NCBI GenBank assembly: GCA_021793055.1 | Contig: JAJYTL010000016.1 | Span: 1 to 21,731 of the forward strand | From: Pseudomonadota bacterium | GTDB lineage: Bacteria; Pseudomonadota; Alphaproteobacteria; Ferrovibrionales; Ferrovibrionaceae | Direction of reading: 5' to 3' | Length of the DNA stretch: 21,731 nt | Shown: positions 1-7,339 of the stretch, one piece after another | Layout of the letters: the number at the start of each line of letters is the position of its first letter | Position numbering within the stretch: position 1 is the stretch's first letter | Made by a program: the position numbers and the translations under genes | Notes under the pieces: model-generated | What the model was told of the DNA's origin: nothing | What the model saw: only the letters and a program-made list of their open reading frames with translations | Database searches by the model: none

Positions 1-1552
1 CGTCGAGCGCTTCCGACATGGCCGGCGCCGTGGAGCCGTAATAGATCACCCCGGCCCGGGCCGACCGCGCCGCCGGGCGCGGAACCGGTTCCGGCACGAG
101 GCGCTTCGCGGTGTCGAACTTGCGCAAAAGCCGCTGCATGTTGTCGACGTAGACCGCGCCTTCCTCGCTATAGCGCGCATAGCGGTCCTTGCTGGTGCCG
201 CGGGTGAAGTAAGCGCCCCGCGTCGGATGGGCGCCGGGATAGGTGCGATAGGGTATGCCGTCGCCGTCGACGTCGAGATAGCGGCCGAAATCCTTGCCGG
301 CCTCGAGATCCTCGAAATGCATCACCTTGCCGCGGTCGAAGCGACGCGCGTCGTCCCAAGCGAGCGGCGCGCAGAGCTGCTCGTTCATGCCGATGTCGAG
401 GTCGAGCAGAACGAAGATCGGGGTCTGCAGCCGGTCCGCGAGATCGAAGGCAAGCGCGCCGAACTCGAAACACTCGCGCGCGTCTTCCGGAAACAGCAGC
501 ACATGCTTGGTGTCACCGTGCGAGGCATAGGCGCAAGCGAGAACGTCCGCTTGTTGCGTCCGGGTCGGCATACCGGTCGACGGCCCGCCCCGCTGCACGT
601 CGAAGATCACCGCTGGAATCTCGGCGAAATAGGCGAGGCCGAGGAACTCCGACATCAGCGAAATGCCGGGTCCCGACGTCGCGGTGAAGGCGCGCGCGCC
701 GCTCCAGCCGGCACCGATGACAACGCCGATCGAGGCCAGCTCGTCCTCCGCCTGCACGATGGCGTAGCGGTTCTTGCCGCTGTCACGGTCGAGGCGGTAG
801 CGCCGGCAATGGCTGGCGAAGGCCTCAGCCACCGAGGAAGACGGCGTGATCGGATACCAGGCGGCGACCGTGGCGCCGCCGTAGACGGCGCCGAGCGCGG
901 CGGCGCTGTTGCCTTCGAGAAAGATGCGGTCGCGCACCGCGTCGGCGCGCGCGACGCGAAGCCCGATCGGGCAGGCAAGGTGCTCGAGCGCGTAATCGCG
1001 GCCCATATGAAGCGCCTGGATATTGGGCTGAATGAGCTTGTCCTTGCCCTGAAACTGCTCGCCGATCAGCTTCTCGATCTCGGCCACGTCCATGTCGAGA
1101 AGCGCCGACAGCGCGCCGATATAGATGATGTTCTTGAACAGCTGACGCTGGCGCGGATCGGAATAGACGCGGTTGCAGATCTCGGTCAACGGCATGCCGA
1201 CGATGGTGATGTCGTCGCGGAACTTGCCGGCCGGCAGCGGTTTCGAGGAATCGTAGAAAAGATAGCCGCCGGGCTCGATGCCGGCGACATCCTTGTCCCA
1301 CGTCTGCGGGTTCATCGCCACCATAAGATCGGTGCCGCCGCGCGCGCCGAGATAGCCGGCGCCGGACACCCGCACCTCGTACCAGGTGGGCAAGCCTTGA
1401 ATATTCGAGGGAAAGACGTTGCGTGGGCTCACCGGAACGCCCATGCGCAGGATCGATCTTGCAAACAGCCGGTTGGCGCTGGCCGAACCGGAGCCGTTCA
1501 CGTTCGCGAAGCGAACGACGAAATCGTTGATCCGTTCTATCGGCTGCGGCAT
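1..1552 (-). CDS. korA: 2-oxoacid:acceptor oxidoreductase, fused gamma-alpha subunit (KorA type), partial
   Basis: My translation of the minus strand from ATG 1550-1552 stays open for 517 codons to the window edge, so the C-terminus is missing. Residues 1-190 look like the gamma domain of 2-oxoacid:ferredoxin oxidoreductases (VRVSGAGYLGARGGTDLMVA near 61-80). From about 215 the alpha (pyrimidine-binding) domain follows, with the substrate motif YPITPSSS at 233-240, TSGPGISLMSE at 292-302 and QRGGPSTGMPTRTQQADVL at 320-338. The family oxidatively decarboxylates a 2-oxoacid with CoA to acyl-CoA and CO2. The thiamine diphosphate site is in the beta subunit, expected just beyond position 1. An AGGA lies five bases before the ATG, which overlaps the end of the upstream reductase gene by 16 bases, so the two are likely translationally coupled. 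The order reductase-korA and the fused architecture suggest the 2-oxoglutarate class; pyruvate or another 2-oxoacid cannot be excluded. Confidence 0.9.
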   Translation of the reverse strand, partial: MPQPIERINDFVVRFANVNGSGSASANRLFARSILRMGVPVSPRNVFPSNIQGLPTWYEVRVSGAGYLGARGGTDLMVAMNPQTWDKDVAGIEPGGYLFYDSSKPLPAGKFRDDITIVGMPLTEICNRVYSDPRQRQLFKNIIYIGALSALLDMDVAEIEKLIGEQFQGKDKLIQPNIQALHMGRDYALEHLACPIGLRVARADAVRDRIFLEGNSAAALGAVYGGATVAAWYPITPSSSVAEAFASHCRRYRLDRDSGKNRYAIVQAEDELASIGVVIGAGWSGARAFTATSGPGISLMSEFLGLAYFAEIPAVIFDVQRGGPSTGMPTRTQQADVLACAYASHGDTKHVLLFPEDARECFEFGALAFDLADRLQTPIFVLLDLDIGMNEQLCAPLAWDDARRFDRGKVMHFEDLEAGKDFGRYLDVDGDGIPYRTYPGAHPTRGAYFTRGTSKDRYARYSEEGAVYVDNMQRLLRKFDTAKRLVPEPVPRPAARSARAGVIYYGSTAPAMSEALD

Positions 1553-3324
1553 GCCGGTCCTGCCTGTGTCATATCGAGAAGGAATTTTTGCATGTCCCAG
1601 GCGCCGGTCGGGCAACGCTCGGCGCACAGTCCGCAGTGCAGACAGACATCCTCGTCCTTGACCATCGCGCGGCCGGTTTTCAGCCCTTCCGCGACATAGA
1701 GATCCTGGCCGAGGTTCACGGCCGGGGCGCGCAGGCGGTGGCGGAGCTCCGCTTCCTCGCCGTTAGCGATGAAATTGATGCAATCCATCGGACAGATATC
1801 GACGCAGGCATCACACTCGATGCAAAGCCGGCTCGAAAACACCGTCTCGACGTCGCAGTTCAAGCAGCGCTCCGCCTCGACATAGGCGAGCTTCTCGTCG
1901 TAACCGAGCTCGACCTCGACCTTGATGTCTTTCAGCGCCACGTCCTTGTCGCGGAGCGGCACGCGGTAGCGCCGGTCGTTCGAGATGTCGTTGTCGTAGC
2001 TCCACTCGTGGATGCCCATCTTCTGGCTGCTCAGGGTGACCTTCGGCGGCGGGCGGTCGGCGACGTTTTCGCGATGGCACGCCTTGTCGATCGAGACCGC
2101 CGCAGCATGGCCGTGAGCGACCGCCCAGATGATGTTCTTCGGCCCGAAAGCGGCATCGCCGCCGAAGAAGACCTTGGCGAGGGTCGATTGCATGGTGAGC
2201 GGGTCGACCACCGGCATGCCGTGTTCGTCGAAGGCGATGCCGATGTCGCGCTCGATCCAGGGAAAGGCGTTCTCCTGGCCGACCGCGATCAGGACGTCGT
2301 CGCATTCGATATGCACGTCCGGCTCGCCGGTCGGCACCAGGCGGCGACGGCCGCCGGCATCGTACTCGGCCTTGACCTTCTCGAAGACGACGCCGGTCAG
2401 GCGGCCGCGATCGTGCGTGAAGGCCTTCGGCACGTGGTAGTTCAGGATCGGGATGCCTTCGTGAATCGCGTCCTCTTTTTCCCACGGCGAGGCCTTCATC
2501 TCCTCGAAGCCGCTGCGGACCGCGACGCGCACGTCCTCGCCGCCGAGCCGGCGCGAGGAGCGGCAACAATCCATCGCCGTGTTGCCGCCACCAAGCACGA
2601 CCACCCGCTTGCCGATGCGCTCGATGTGGCCAAAGGAGACGTTGGCGAGCCAGTCGATGCCGATATGAATATTGGCGGCGGCCTCCCGCCGGCCGGGAAT
2701 GTCGAGGTCGCGGCCGCGCGGCGCGCCGCAGCCGACGAAAATCGCATCATAATTCTCGCTGAGGAGCGCCTTCAGGCTCCCGACTGGCCGGCCGAAACGG
2801 GTCTCGAGCCCCATGCCGAGAATATAGCCGACCTCTTCGTCGATCACCGTTTCGGGCAGGCGGAATTTCGGTATCTGGGTGCGGATCATGCCGCCGGCGC
2901 GGGCATCGCCGTCATAGACGACGACGTGATAGCCGAGCGGCAGGAGATCGCGCGCCACCGTAAGCGAGGCCGGCCCGGCGCCGACCAGGGCGATACGTTT
3001 GCCGTTCCTTTTCTCCGGCGCTGTGGGCAAGCGGTCGCGGATATCGTCCTTGTAATCCGCCGCGACGCGCTTCAGGCGGCAGATTGCCACCGGCTCGGCT
3101 TCCACCCGGCCGCGCCGGCAGGCCGGTTCGCAGGGGCGGTCGCAGGTGCGCCCAAGAATACCGGGAAAAACGTTCGACTTCCAATTGACCATATACGCGT
3201 CCGAATACCGCCCGGCCGCGATGAGACGGATATACTCGGGAACCGGCGTATGCGCGGGGCAAGCCCATTGGCAGTCGACGATTTTGTGAAAATAATCCGG
3301 CGCGCGAATATCCGTGGCCTGCAC
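1537..3324 (-). CDS. GltD-like FAD/NAD(P)-binding iron-sulfur oxidoreductase, electron-transfer subunit of the 2-oxoacid oxidoreductase
   Basis: A 595-residue flavoprotein resembling the small subunit of glutamate synthase, with a ferredoxin tail. The start is GTG 3322-3324 with GGAGGAGGGG just upstream. The N-terminal helical iron-sulfur region keeps only six cysteines (C18, C22, C61, C65, C69, C82). The FAD dinucleotide motif GAGPAS is at 115-120, the NAD(P) motif GGGNTAMD at 245-252 and the second FAD-contact motif FFGGDAAFGP at 386-395. At the C-terminus are two ferredoxin-type C-x2-C-x2-C-x3-C-P motifs (C501-C511 and C561-C571), preceded by CLNC at 487-490. The inferred job is to pass electrons from 2-oxoacid oxidation through [4Fe-4S] clusters and FAD to NAD(P)+, or in reverse. 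A similar GltD-like subunit is known with the KorAB 2-oxoglutarate:NADP+ oxidoreductases of aromatic-degrading Azoarcus and Thauera. A stand-alone glutamate synthase small subunit is unlikely because of the tail and the korA overlap. Confidence 0.88.
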   Translation of the reverse strand: MQATDIRAPDYFHKIVDCQWACPAHTPVPEYIRLIAAGRYSDAYMVNWKSNVFPGILGRTCDRPCEPACRRGRVEAEPVAICRLKRVAADYKDDIRDRLPTAPEKRNGKRIALVGAGPASLTVARDLLPLGYHVVVYDGDARAGGMIRTQIPKFRLPETVIDEEVGYILGMGLETRFGRPVGSLKALLSENYDAIFVGCGAPRGRDLDIPGRREAAANIHIGIDWLANVSFGHIERIGKRVVVLGGGNTAMDCCRSSRRLGGEDVRVAVRSGFEEMKASPWEKEDAIHEGIPILNYHVPKAFTHDRGRLTGVVFEKVKAEYDAGGRRRLVPTGEPDVHIECDDVLIAVGQENAFPWIERDIGIAFDEHGMPVVDPLTMQSTLAKVFFGGDAAFGPKNIIWAVAHGHAAAVSIDKACHRENVADRPPPKVTLSSQKMGIHEWSYDNDISNDRRYRVPLRDKDVALKDIKVEVELGYDEKLAYVEAERCLNCDVETVFSSRLCIECDACVDICPMDCINFIANGEEAELRHRLRAPAVNLGQDLYVAEGLKTGRAMVKDEDVCLHCGLCAERCPTGAWDMQKFLLDMTQAGPACRSR

Positions 3325-3483
3325 TCTGGCCCCTCCTCCTTCCCTACTTTCTCGCTCGACACCGGCAGCGGCCGTTCAGGGGCCGCTTTCGAGGCTGCTT
3401 TGGGGCTTGGCGGGGGGCCATGGGCACGGCCGCGGAATGTCCTGTTTACAGCCCGGTCCGGGCGAGCGTTTTTGTTGACTTTG
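3325..3483. other. Spacer before the oxidoreductase operon, with a GC-rich inverted repeat
   Basis: This 159-base spacer between the 56-residue gene and the oxidoreductase operon should hold the promoter of that operon on the minus strand; I could not pick a convincing -35/-10 pair. It contains a perfect 7-bp inverted repeat, AGCGGCC at 3367-3373 and GGCCGCT at 3381-3387 with a 7-base loop, without a T tract on either side. This could stall or end transcription of the small gene upstream, but the evidence is weak. Confidence 0.35.
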
Positions 3484-3654
3484 CTATCGTTGGGCCAGCT
3501 CGGCCTCGCTTTCCAATTCGCGCGCAATACTGACCAGTTCCTTGCACAGATCCGGAACCGCGGTCATTTCCGACAGGTCGCGGCAGCGCTTGGCAAGGGT
3601 GCGCAAGCGACCCGCGTCCGCCGGTGGCGTCATGACAGGCGACTTCTTGTTCAT
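3484..3654 (-). CDS. Small hypothetical protein, 56 residues
   Basis: A short, probably helical protein starting MNKKSPVMTPPADAGRLR and ending in an acidic helix (SIARELESEAELAQR). I do not recognise a named family; short single-helix proteins of this look are common and uncharacterised in Alphaproteobacteria. The frame is open further upstream to an ATG at 3841-3843 (119 residues), but that start has no ribosome binding site and lies inside a hairpin. By contrast, GGAGGG stands directly before the paired ATGs at 3652-3657, giving a five-base spacing to the second one, which I chose. It lies alone between the GNAT gene and the oxidoreductase operon on the same strand. No signal peptide or membrane segment is visible. 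Function unknown. Confidence 0.55.
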   Translation of the reverse strand: MNKKSPVMTPPADAGRLRTLAKRCRDLSEMTAVPDLCKELVSIARELESEAELAQR

Positions 3655-3880
3655 CATGCCCTCCGGACACCCGCAATCGGGCCCTCTCGAAAGGATCGAA
3701 CCGCTACGCCTTATGCAATCTACGCAAACCGAACTTGGAGCAGCTTTAAATAGCTTTCGGCCGTTTTCATCGGCCCACGCGCGCCGCGCCGACTTCCGGC
3801 GGGCGGCGTCTAACCGGTGAAAGGCTGCGTAAATCTCCACCATTTGTCAATGGCGGAGGCAGGGAAGCAGCCATGCGCGA
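3655..3880. other. Spacer between the GNAT gene and the 56-residue gene
   Basis: This 226-base stretch is more AT-rich in its middle (around 3710-3760) than its surroundings. It probably holds the end of the thrC-M16-GNAT transcript near 3835-3858 and the promoter of the 56-residue gene. A TTCGATCC string near 3690-3700 on the minus strand resembles a tRNA T-loop, but its flanks do not pair and there is no tRNA here. Confidence 0.4.
3835..3858 (-). terminator. Hairpin downstream of the GNAT gene, possible transcription end
   Basis: Read on the minus strand, 3858-3849 (CTCCGCCATT) pairs with 3844-3835 (AATGGTGGAG) over ten positions, one of them a G-U pair, around a four-base GACA loop. The G-U pair means the fold is stronger in the minus-strand RNA than in the plus-strand RNA. 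It lies 22 bases after the GNAT stop codon. The following bases are ATTTACGC, not a clean U tract, so it may stabilise a 3' end or act with Rho. Confidence 0.4.
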
Positions 3881-4468
3881 TCAGCCCCTCGGGTCGCTCG
3901 CGAGCAAGGCCAGGAGAACGTGATCCTGCCATACGCCGTTGATGCAGAGGTACTTGCGCGCGTAGCCCTCGTCGCGGAAGCCGCAGGAGCGCAAAACCCC
4001 GAGGCTCGCTTGGTTGGTCGGCAGGCAGGCGGCTTCGAGCCGGTGCAGGCGGAGGTCATCGAAACTGTGGCGGACGATGATCGCGAGCGCGTCGCGCATA
4101 AAGCCGCGGCGCGCATGGCGCTCGCCGATCCAATAGCCGACGGAGGCCGACTGAACGACGCTGCGGCGCACATTGGCGAGCGTGATGCCGCCAAGCAATT
4201 CGCCGCGCTCCTGGCCGAAAATGAAGAAGGCGTAGCTGAGATCGTCGCGCGCGTCCTGCAATTGGCGGCGCTGGCGCTGGCGGTAGGCCGTCTGGCTCAA
4301 GGCATCGAGCGGCCAAGCCGGCTCCCAAGGGGTGAGAAAGGCCCGGCTTTCGTCGCGAAGCTTGGCCCAGGGCTCCCAATCGGACACCTGCGGCTGGCGC
4401 AGCCAGACCTTGGTGCCGCGCAGGACCGGCAGCGGCGGACGCTGGACGAAGCGATCGAGCAAGGCCAT
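3881..4468 (-). CDS. GNAT-family N-acetyltransferase (RimJ/RimL-like)
   Basis: A 195-residue protein of the acetyl-CoA-dependent GNAT fold, closest in look to the RimJ/RimL group that acetylates ribosomal-protein N-termini. The beta-strand GGITLANVRR and VGYWIGERHARRGFMRDAL region forms the acetyl-CoA pyrophosphate loop (R/Q-x-x-G-x-G/A type, here RHARRGFM). The downstream HRLEAACLPTNQASLGVLRS and CGFRDEGYARKYL are typical of this subfamily. The start is ATG 4466-4468 with GGAGG five bases upstream; an in-frame GTG seven codons earlier lacks such a site. It follows the M16 peptidase gene by 56 bases on the same strand and is probably the last gene of that transcript. The substrate cannot be told from sequence; a small-molecule or antibiotic acetyltransferase is less likely. 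Confidence 0.85.
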   Translation of the reverse strand: MALLDRFVQRPPLPVLRGTKVWLRQPQVSDWEPWAKLRDESRAFLTPWEPAWPLDALSQTAYRQRQRRQLQDARDDLSYAFFIFGQERGELLGGITLANVRRSVVQSASVGYWIGERHARRGFMRDALAIIVRHSFDDLRLHRLEAACLPTNQASLGVLRSCGFRDEGYARKYLCINGVWQDHVLLALLASDPRG

Positions 4469-4524
4469 GGCACCCTCCTGCCCCGCCACGGCCCGCGCGG
4501 GACCGGCGTTATTCTCGCCCGGGG

Positions 4525-5802
4525 CTATTTTCGCGCTTGCGCTCCCGTGAATTGTGCGGCGATTTGCGGGTAGCTGGCAAGATGCTGAATGCGGCCGATG
4601 GCCGCAACCGCCGGCTGCGCCCCGGCCAGGAGCCGCCGCCCCACCCGCGTCACTGCGTCGCCATCGACCCTGGCGACCGCGGCCAGCAGGTCCTCGACCA
4701 CCAGGGGGCGGCCATAGGTCAAAACCTGGCGGCCGAGTTGCTCGGCGCGCGCCGAGGAGCTTTCCAGAGACATCAGGAGCCCGGCCTTGAGCTGCGCCTT
4801 GGCGCGGGCGACCTCGTCCTCGCCGACGCGCTCGGAGAGCTTGTGCATCTCGTCGAGTAGCACCGGCACCAAGGTCTCGGCCTCGCGTTCGCCGGTCGCC
4901 GCGTAGACGCCGAAAAGGCCACCGTCGCTGAACGAACTGGCGAAGGAAAAGACCGCGTAGGCGAGGCCGCGCACTTCGCGGACCTCCTGGAACAACCGCG
5001 AACTCATGCCGCCGCCGAGAATCGTCGAATAGATCTGAACGGCATGGAAATCCGGATCGGCGAAGCTCACCCCCGGCACCGCGAGGGTGAAATGGACCTG
5101 CTCCAGATCGCGCTCGCGGCGCGCATCGCCGCCCTGAAAGACCGCCGGCGTCTCGGCGGCGTCCCCGCCCCGGGCCAAGCCGGCGAAGGCGTCCGCGGCC
5201 AAGGCGACGAGTTGCTCGTGATCGAGACCGCCCGCAGCCGCCAGTACCATCTTCGGGGCCTTGTAATGGCGCGCCATGTAATCGGAGAGCTGGTTGCGGG
5301 TCATGGCGCCGATTCCCGCGACGGTGCCGAGAATGGAACGGCCGAGTGCCTGGCCGGGGAAGGCGGTTTCCTGCAGCAGATCGAAGACGACGTCGTCGGG
5401 CGTGTCTTCCGCCTGGCCGATCTCCTGGATCACCACTTGGCGCTCGCGCTCGAGCTCGACCTCGGAAAACACCGGATGCTGCAGGATGTCGGCGAGGATA
5501 TCGACCGCGAGCGGCACGTCCTCGCTCATCACGCGGGCATAGAAGGCCGTCTGCTCGCGCGAGGTATAGGCGTCGATCTGCCCGCCGACGGCCTCGATCT
5601 CCTCGGCGAGGGCGCGCGCGGTTCGCCGCTCGGTGCCCTTGAAGGCCATATGCTCAAGGAGATGCGCGACACCGTTCTCGGCCGCGCTTTCGTCGCGCGC
5701 GCCGGCATCGACCCAAACGCCGACCGTCGCCGTCTTCAGATGCGGCATCGCGTCGGTGACGACGCGAAGCCCGTTATTGAGAGTGGTCAGCCTGACCGTC
5801 AT
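4525..5802 (-). CDS. M16 family zinc peptidase (mitochondrial processing peptidase-like)
   Basis: A 425-residue M16B peptidase like the PqqL/YmxG and mitochondrial processing peptidase beta proteins. The inverted zinc motif H-L-L-E-H is at 47-51, with the third ligand probably E127 in QVVIQEI, 76 residues on, as usual for the family. The C-terminal half has the glycine-rich FSSxLGGGMSSRLFQEVRE-like element (here ILGGGMSSRLFQEVREVRG). The active catalytic residues are all present, so this is the active rather than the regulatory half. The start is ATG 5800-5802, whose ATGA overlaps the thrC stop by four bases; the longer open frame to 5886 runs within thrC and was not chosen. thrC-M16 adjacency is widespread in Alphaproteobacteria. 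The physiological substrate is unknown; no signal peptide, so probably cytoplasmic. Confidence 0.92.
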   Translation of the reverse strand: MTVRLTTLNNGLRVVTDAMPHLKTATVGVWVDAGARDESAAENGVAHLLEHMAFKGTERRTARALAEEIEAVGGQIDAYTSREQTAFYARVMSEDVPLAVDILADILQHPVFSEVELERERQVVIQEIGQAEDTPDDVVFDLLQETAFPGQALGRSILGTVAGIGAMTRNQLSDYMARHYKAPKMVLAAAGGLDHEQLVALAADAFAGLARGGDAAETPAVFQGGDARRERDLEQVHFTLAVPGVSFADPDFHAVQIYSTILGGGMSSRLFQEVREVRGLAYAVFSFASSFSDGGLFGVYAATGEREAETLVPVLLDEMHKLSERVGEDEVARAKAQLKAGLLMSLESSSARAEQLGRQVLTYGRPLVVEDLLAAVARVDGDAVTRVGRRLLAGAQPAVAAIGRIQHLASYPQIAAQFTGAQARK

Positions 5803-7229
5803 GTGACCGTGGTTCCTTGACCGAGCCATGCATGTTTGACGATGAAATCCTTGACCGCGCCGAAATCCGCCTTGAGCTGGGCGCAACGCTCGGGCAGGCC
5901 GGCAAGCTCGGCCAGGCGGCGCGGCACCTCGGGCCGGATGCCGACCGCCGCCTCGACCGCATCGGGGAATTTCGCCGCATGCGCGGTCGCGAGCGTCACG
6001 GTCGGCTGGCGCGGATCGTGGCGAAGCCGCGCCGCCGCTAGACCGACGGCAGTGTGGGGATCGGCCAGCCAGCCGGTCTCGCTATAGGTGGTGGCGATCG
6101 CGGCCTTGGTCTCGCTTTCGTCGACGCGGTGGCCGTCGAACAGGCGACGCGCCTTCTCGAGGCTGCGGGCGGAAACGCGAAAGCCGCCGTCGTCGCGAAG
6201 CTTGGTCATGTCGCGCACGACCGCTCCGCCGTCGCCGTCGTGCAGATCGAGAAGCAGGCGCTCGAAATTCGAGGCCACCTGGATATCCATGCTCGGGCTG
6301 ATGGTCGGCGTCACCTCGCCGACGCGGTATTCGCCGGAGGCGAAGAAACGGGCCAGGATGTCGTTCCGGTTGGTGGCAACGATCAGCCGCTCGATCGGCA
6401 AGCCCATTCGGCTCGCGGCATAGCCGGCGAAGACATCGCCGAAATTGCCCGTCGGCACGGCGAAACTGACGGCCCGGTCGGGCGCGCCTAGCGCCACCGC
6501 GGTGGTGACGTAATAGACGATCTGCGCCATCACCCGCGCCCAATTGATCGAGTTCACCGCCGAGAGGTGCAGCGCCTCGCGCAACGGCCGGTCCTGGAAC
6601 AGCGCCTTCACCAGGGCTTGGCAATCGTCGAAGCTGCCGTCGATGCCGATGTTGTGAACGTTGGCGTCGGCGACCGTGGTCATCTGCCGGCGTTGCACCT
6701 CCGACACCCGGCCCCAGGGATGGAGGATGAAGATGTCCATATTGGCGCGGCCGCGGCAGCCGGCGATGGCCGCCGAGCCGGTATCGCCCGAGGTGGCGCC
6801 GACGATGGTGATCCGGGTCCCGCGCGCGGCGAGCGCGCGGTCGAACAGGCGGCCGAGAAGCTGCAGCGCGAAATCCTTGAAGGCAAGCGTCGGGCCGTGG
6901 AATAGCTCCAGCACCCAATCGGCGCCGCCGACCTGGCGCAGCGGCGCCACCGCGGCGTGACTGAAGGCCGCATAGGTCTCGCGCGCGAGCGCCGCAAGCG
7001 TCGCCTTGTCGAGATCACCGGCGACGAAGGGAAAGATAACCTCGGTCGCAACCTCGGCATAGGAATGGCCGACGAGGCCATTCAGGACCGCGGGCGCGAG
7101 CTGCGGCCAGGACTCGGGCACATAAAGCCCACCGTCCGGCGCCAAACCCGCCAACAGCACATCGTTGAAGCCAAGCGCCGGCGCCTCGCCTCTGGTACTG
7201 AGATAGCGCACCGCAGTGTCCCTCATCAT
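5799..7229 (-). CDS. thrC: Threonine synthase
   Basis: A 476-residue pyridoxal-phosphate enzyme of the fungal/proteobacterial long-type threonine synthases, which converts O-phosphohomoserine to threonine and phosphate. The Schiff-base lysine is K118 in GPTLAFKDFALQ, followed by the phosphate-binding loop VGATSGDTGSAA near 143 and the AVPTGNFGDVFAGY motif near 240. The N-terminal RYLSTRGEAPALGFNDVLL and DGGLYVPESWPQ are diagnostic of the family. Length is normal. Two ATGs stand together (7227-7229 and 7224-7226) and no strong ribosome binding site separates them. It starts a likely three-gene transcript with the M16 peptidase and GNAT genes, and diverges from the secreted protein at 7340, so its promoter lies in 7230-7339. 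A threonine attenuator leader was looked for and not seen. Confidence 0.96.
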   Translation of the reverse strand: MMRDTAVRYLSTRGEAPALGFNDVLLAGLAPDGGLYVPESWPQLAPAVLNGLVGHSYAEVATEVIFPFVAGDLDKATLAALARETYAAFSHAAVAPLRQVGGADWVLELFHGPTLAFKDFALQLLGRLFDRALAARGTRITIVGATSGDTGSAAIAGCRGRANMDIFILHPWGRVSEVQRRQMTTVADANVHNIGIDGSFDDCQALVKALFQDRPLREALHLSAVNSINWARVMAQIVYYVTTAVALGAPDRAVSFAVPTGNFGDVFAGYAASRMGLPIERLIVATNRNDILARFFASGEYRVGEVTPTISPSMDIQVASNFERLLLDLHDGDGGAVVRDMTKLRDDGGFRVSARSLEKARRLFDGHRVDESETKAAIATTYSETGWLADPHTAVGLAAARLRHDPRQPTVTLATAHAAKFPDAVEAAVGIRPEVPRRLAELAGLPERCAQLKADFGAVKDFIVKHAWLGQGTTVT

Positions 7230-7339
7230 CCGAAGAGCAGCACACTAGTGGGCCGTCCTGCCCGGCGCAAGAGCGGCCTCGGTCAGGATTTGTTAAGCAA
7301 ACGCGACTAACATGGCCGAAACAGTGGCGAATACTTTCT
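7230..7339. promoter_or_regulatory. Divergent intergenic region, thrC and secreted-protein gene
   Basis: This 110-base AT-enriched gap must carry promoters for both thrC (minus) and the plus-strand gene at 7340. TTGTTA at 7290-7295 and TAACAT at 7308-7313 resemble promoter hexamers, but are only 12 bases apart, so they are not a good sigma-70 pair. No operator could be assigned. Confidence 0.4.

Noticed and set aside
227..1699. Long plus-strand open frame (490 codons) opposite the korA region
   Set aside because: It is antisense to a clear KorA reading frame and its translation has no recognisable domain; it is a high-GC shadow.
3451..3475. GCCCG/CGGGC hairpin followed by five Ts on the plus strand
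   Set aside because: No plus-strand gene precedes it, the stem is only five pairs, and on the minus strand no T run follows.
3660..3720. tRNA-like T-loop string (GGTTCGATCC) on the minus strand
   Set aside because: The five bases on either side of the loop do not pair and no acceptor or anticodon arm can be drawn.
7290..7313. TTGTTA and TAACAT as a promoter for the secreted-protein gene
   Set aside because: The spacing is 12 bases, too short for a normal sigma-70 promoter.
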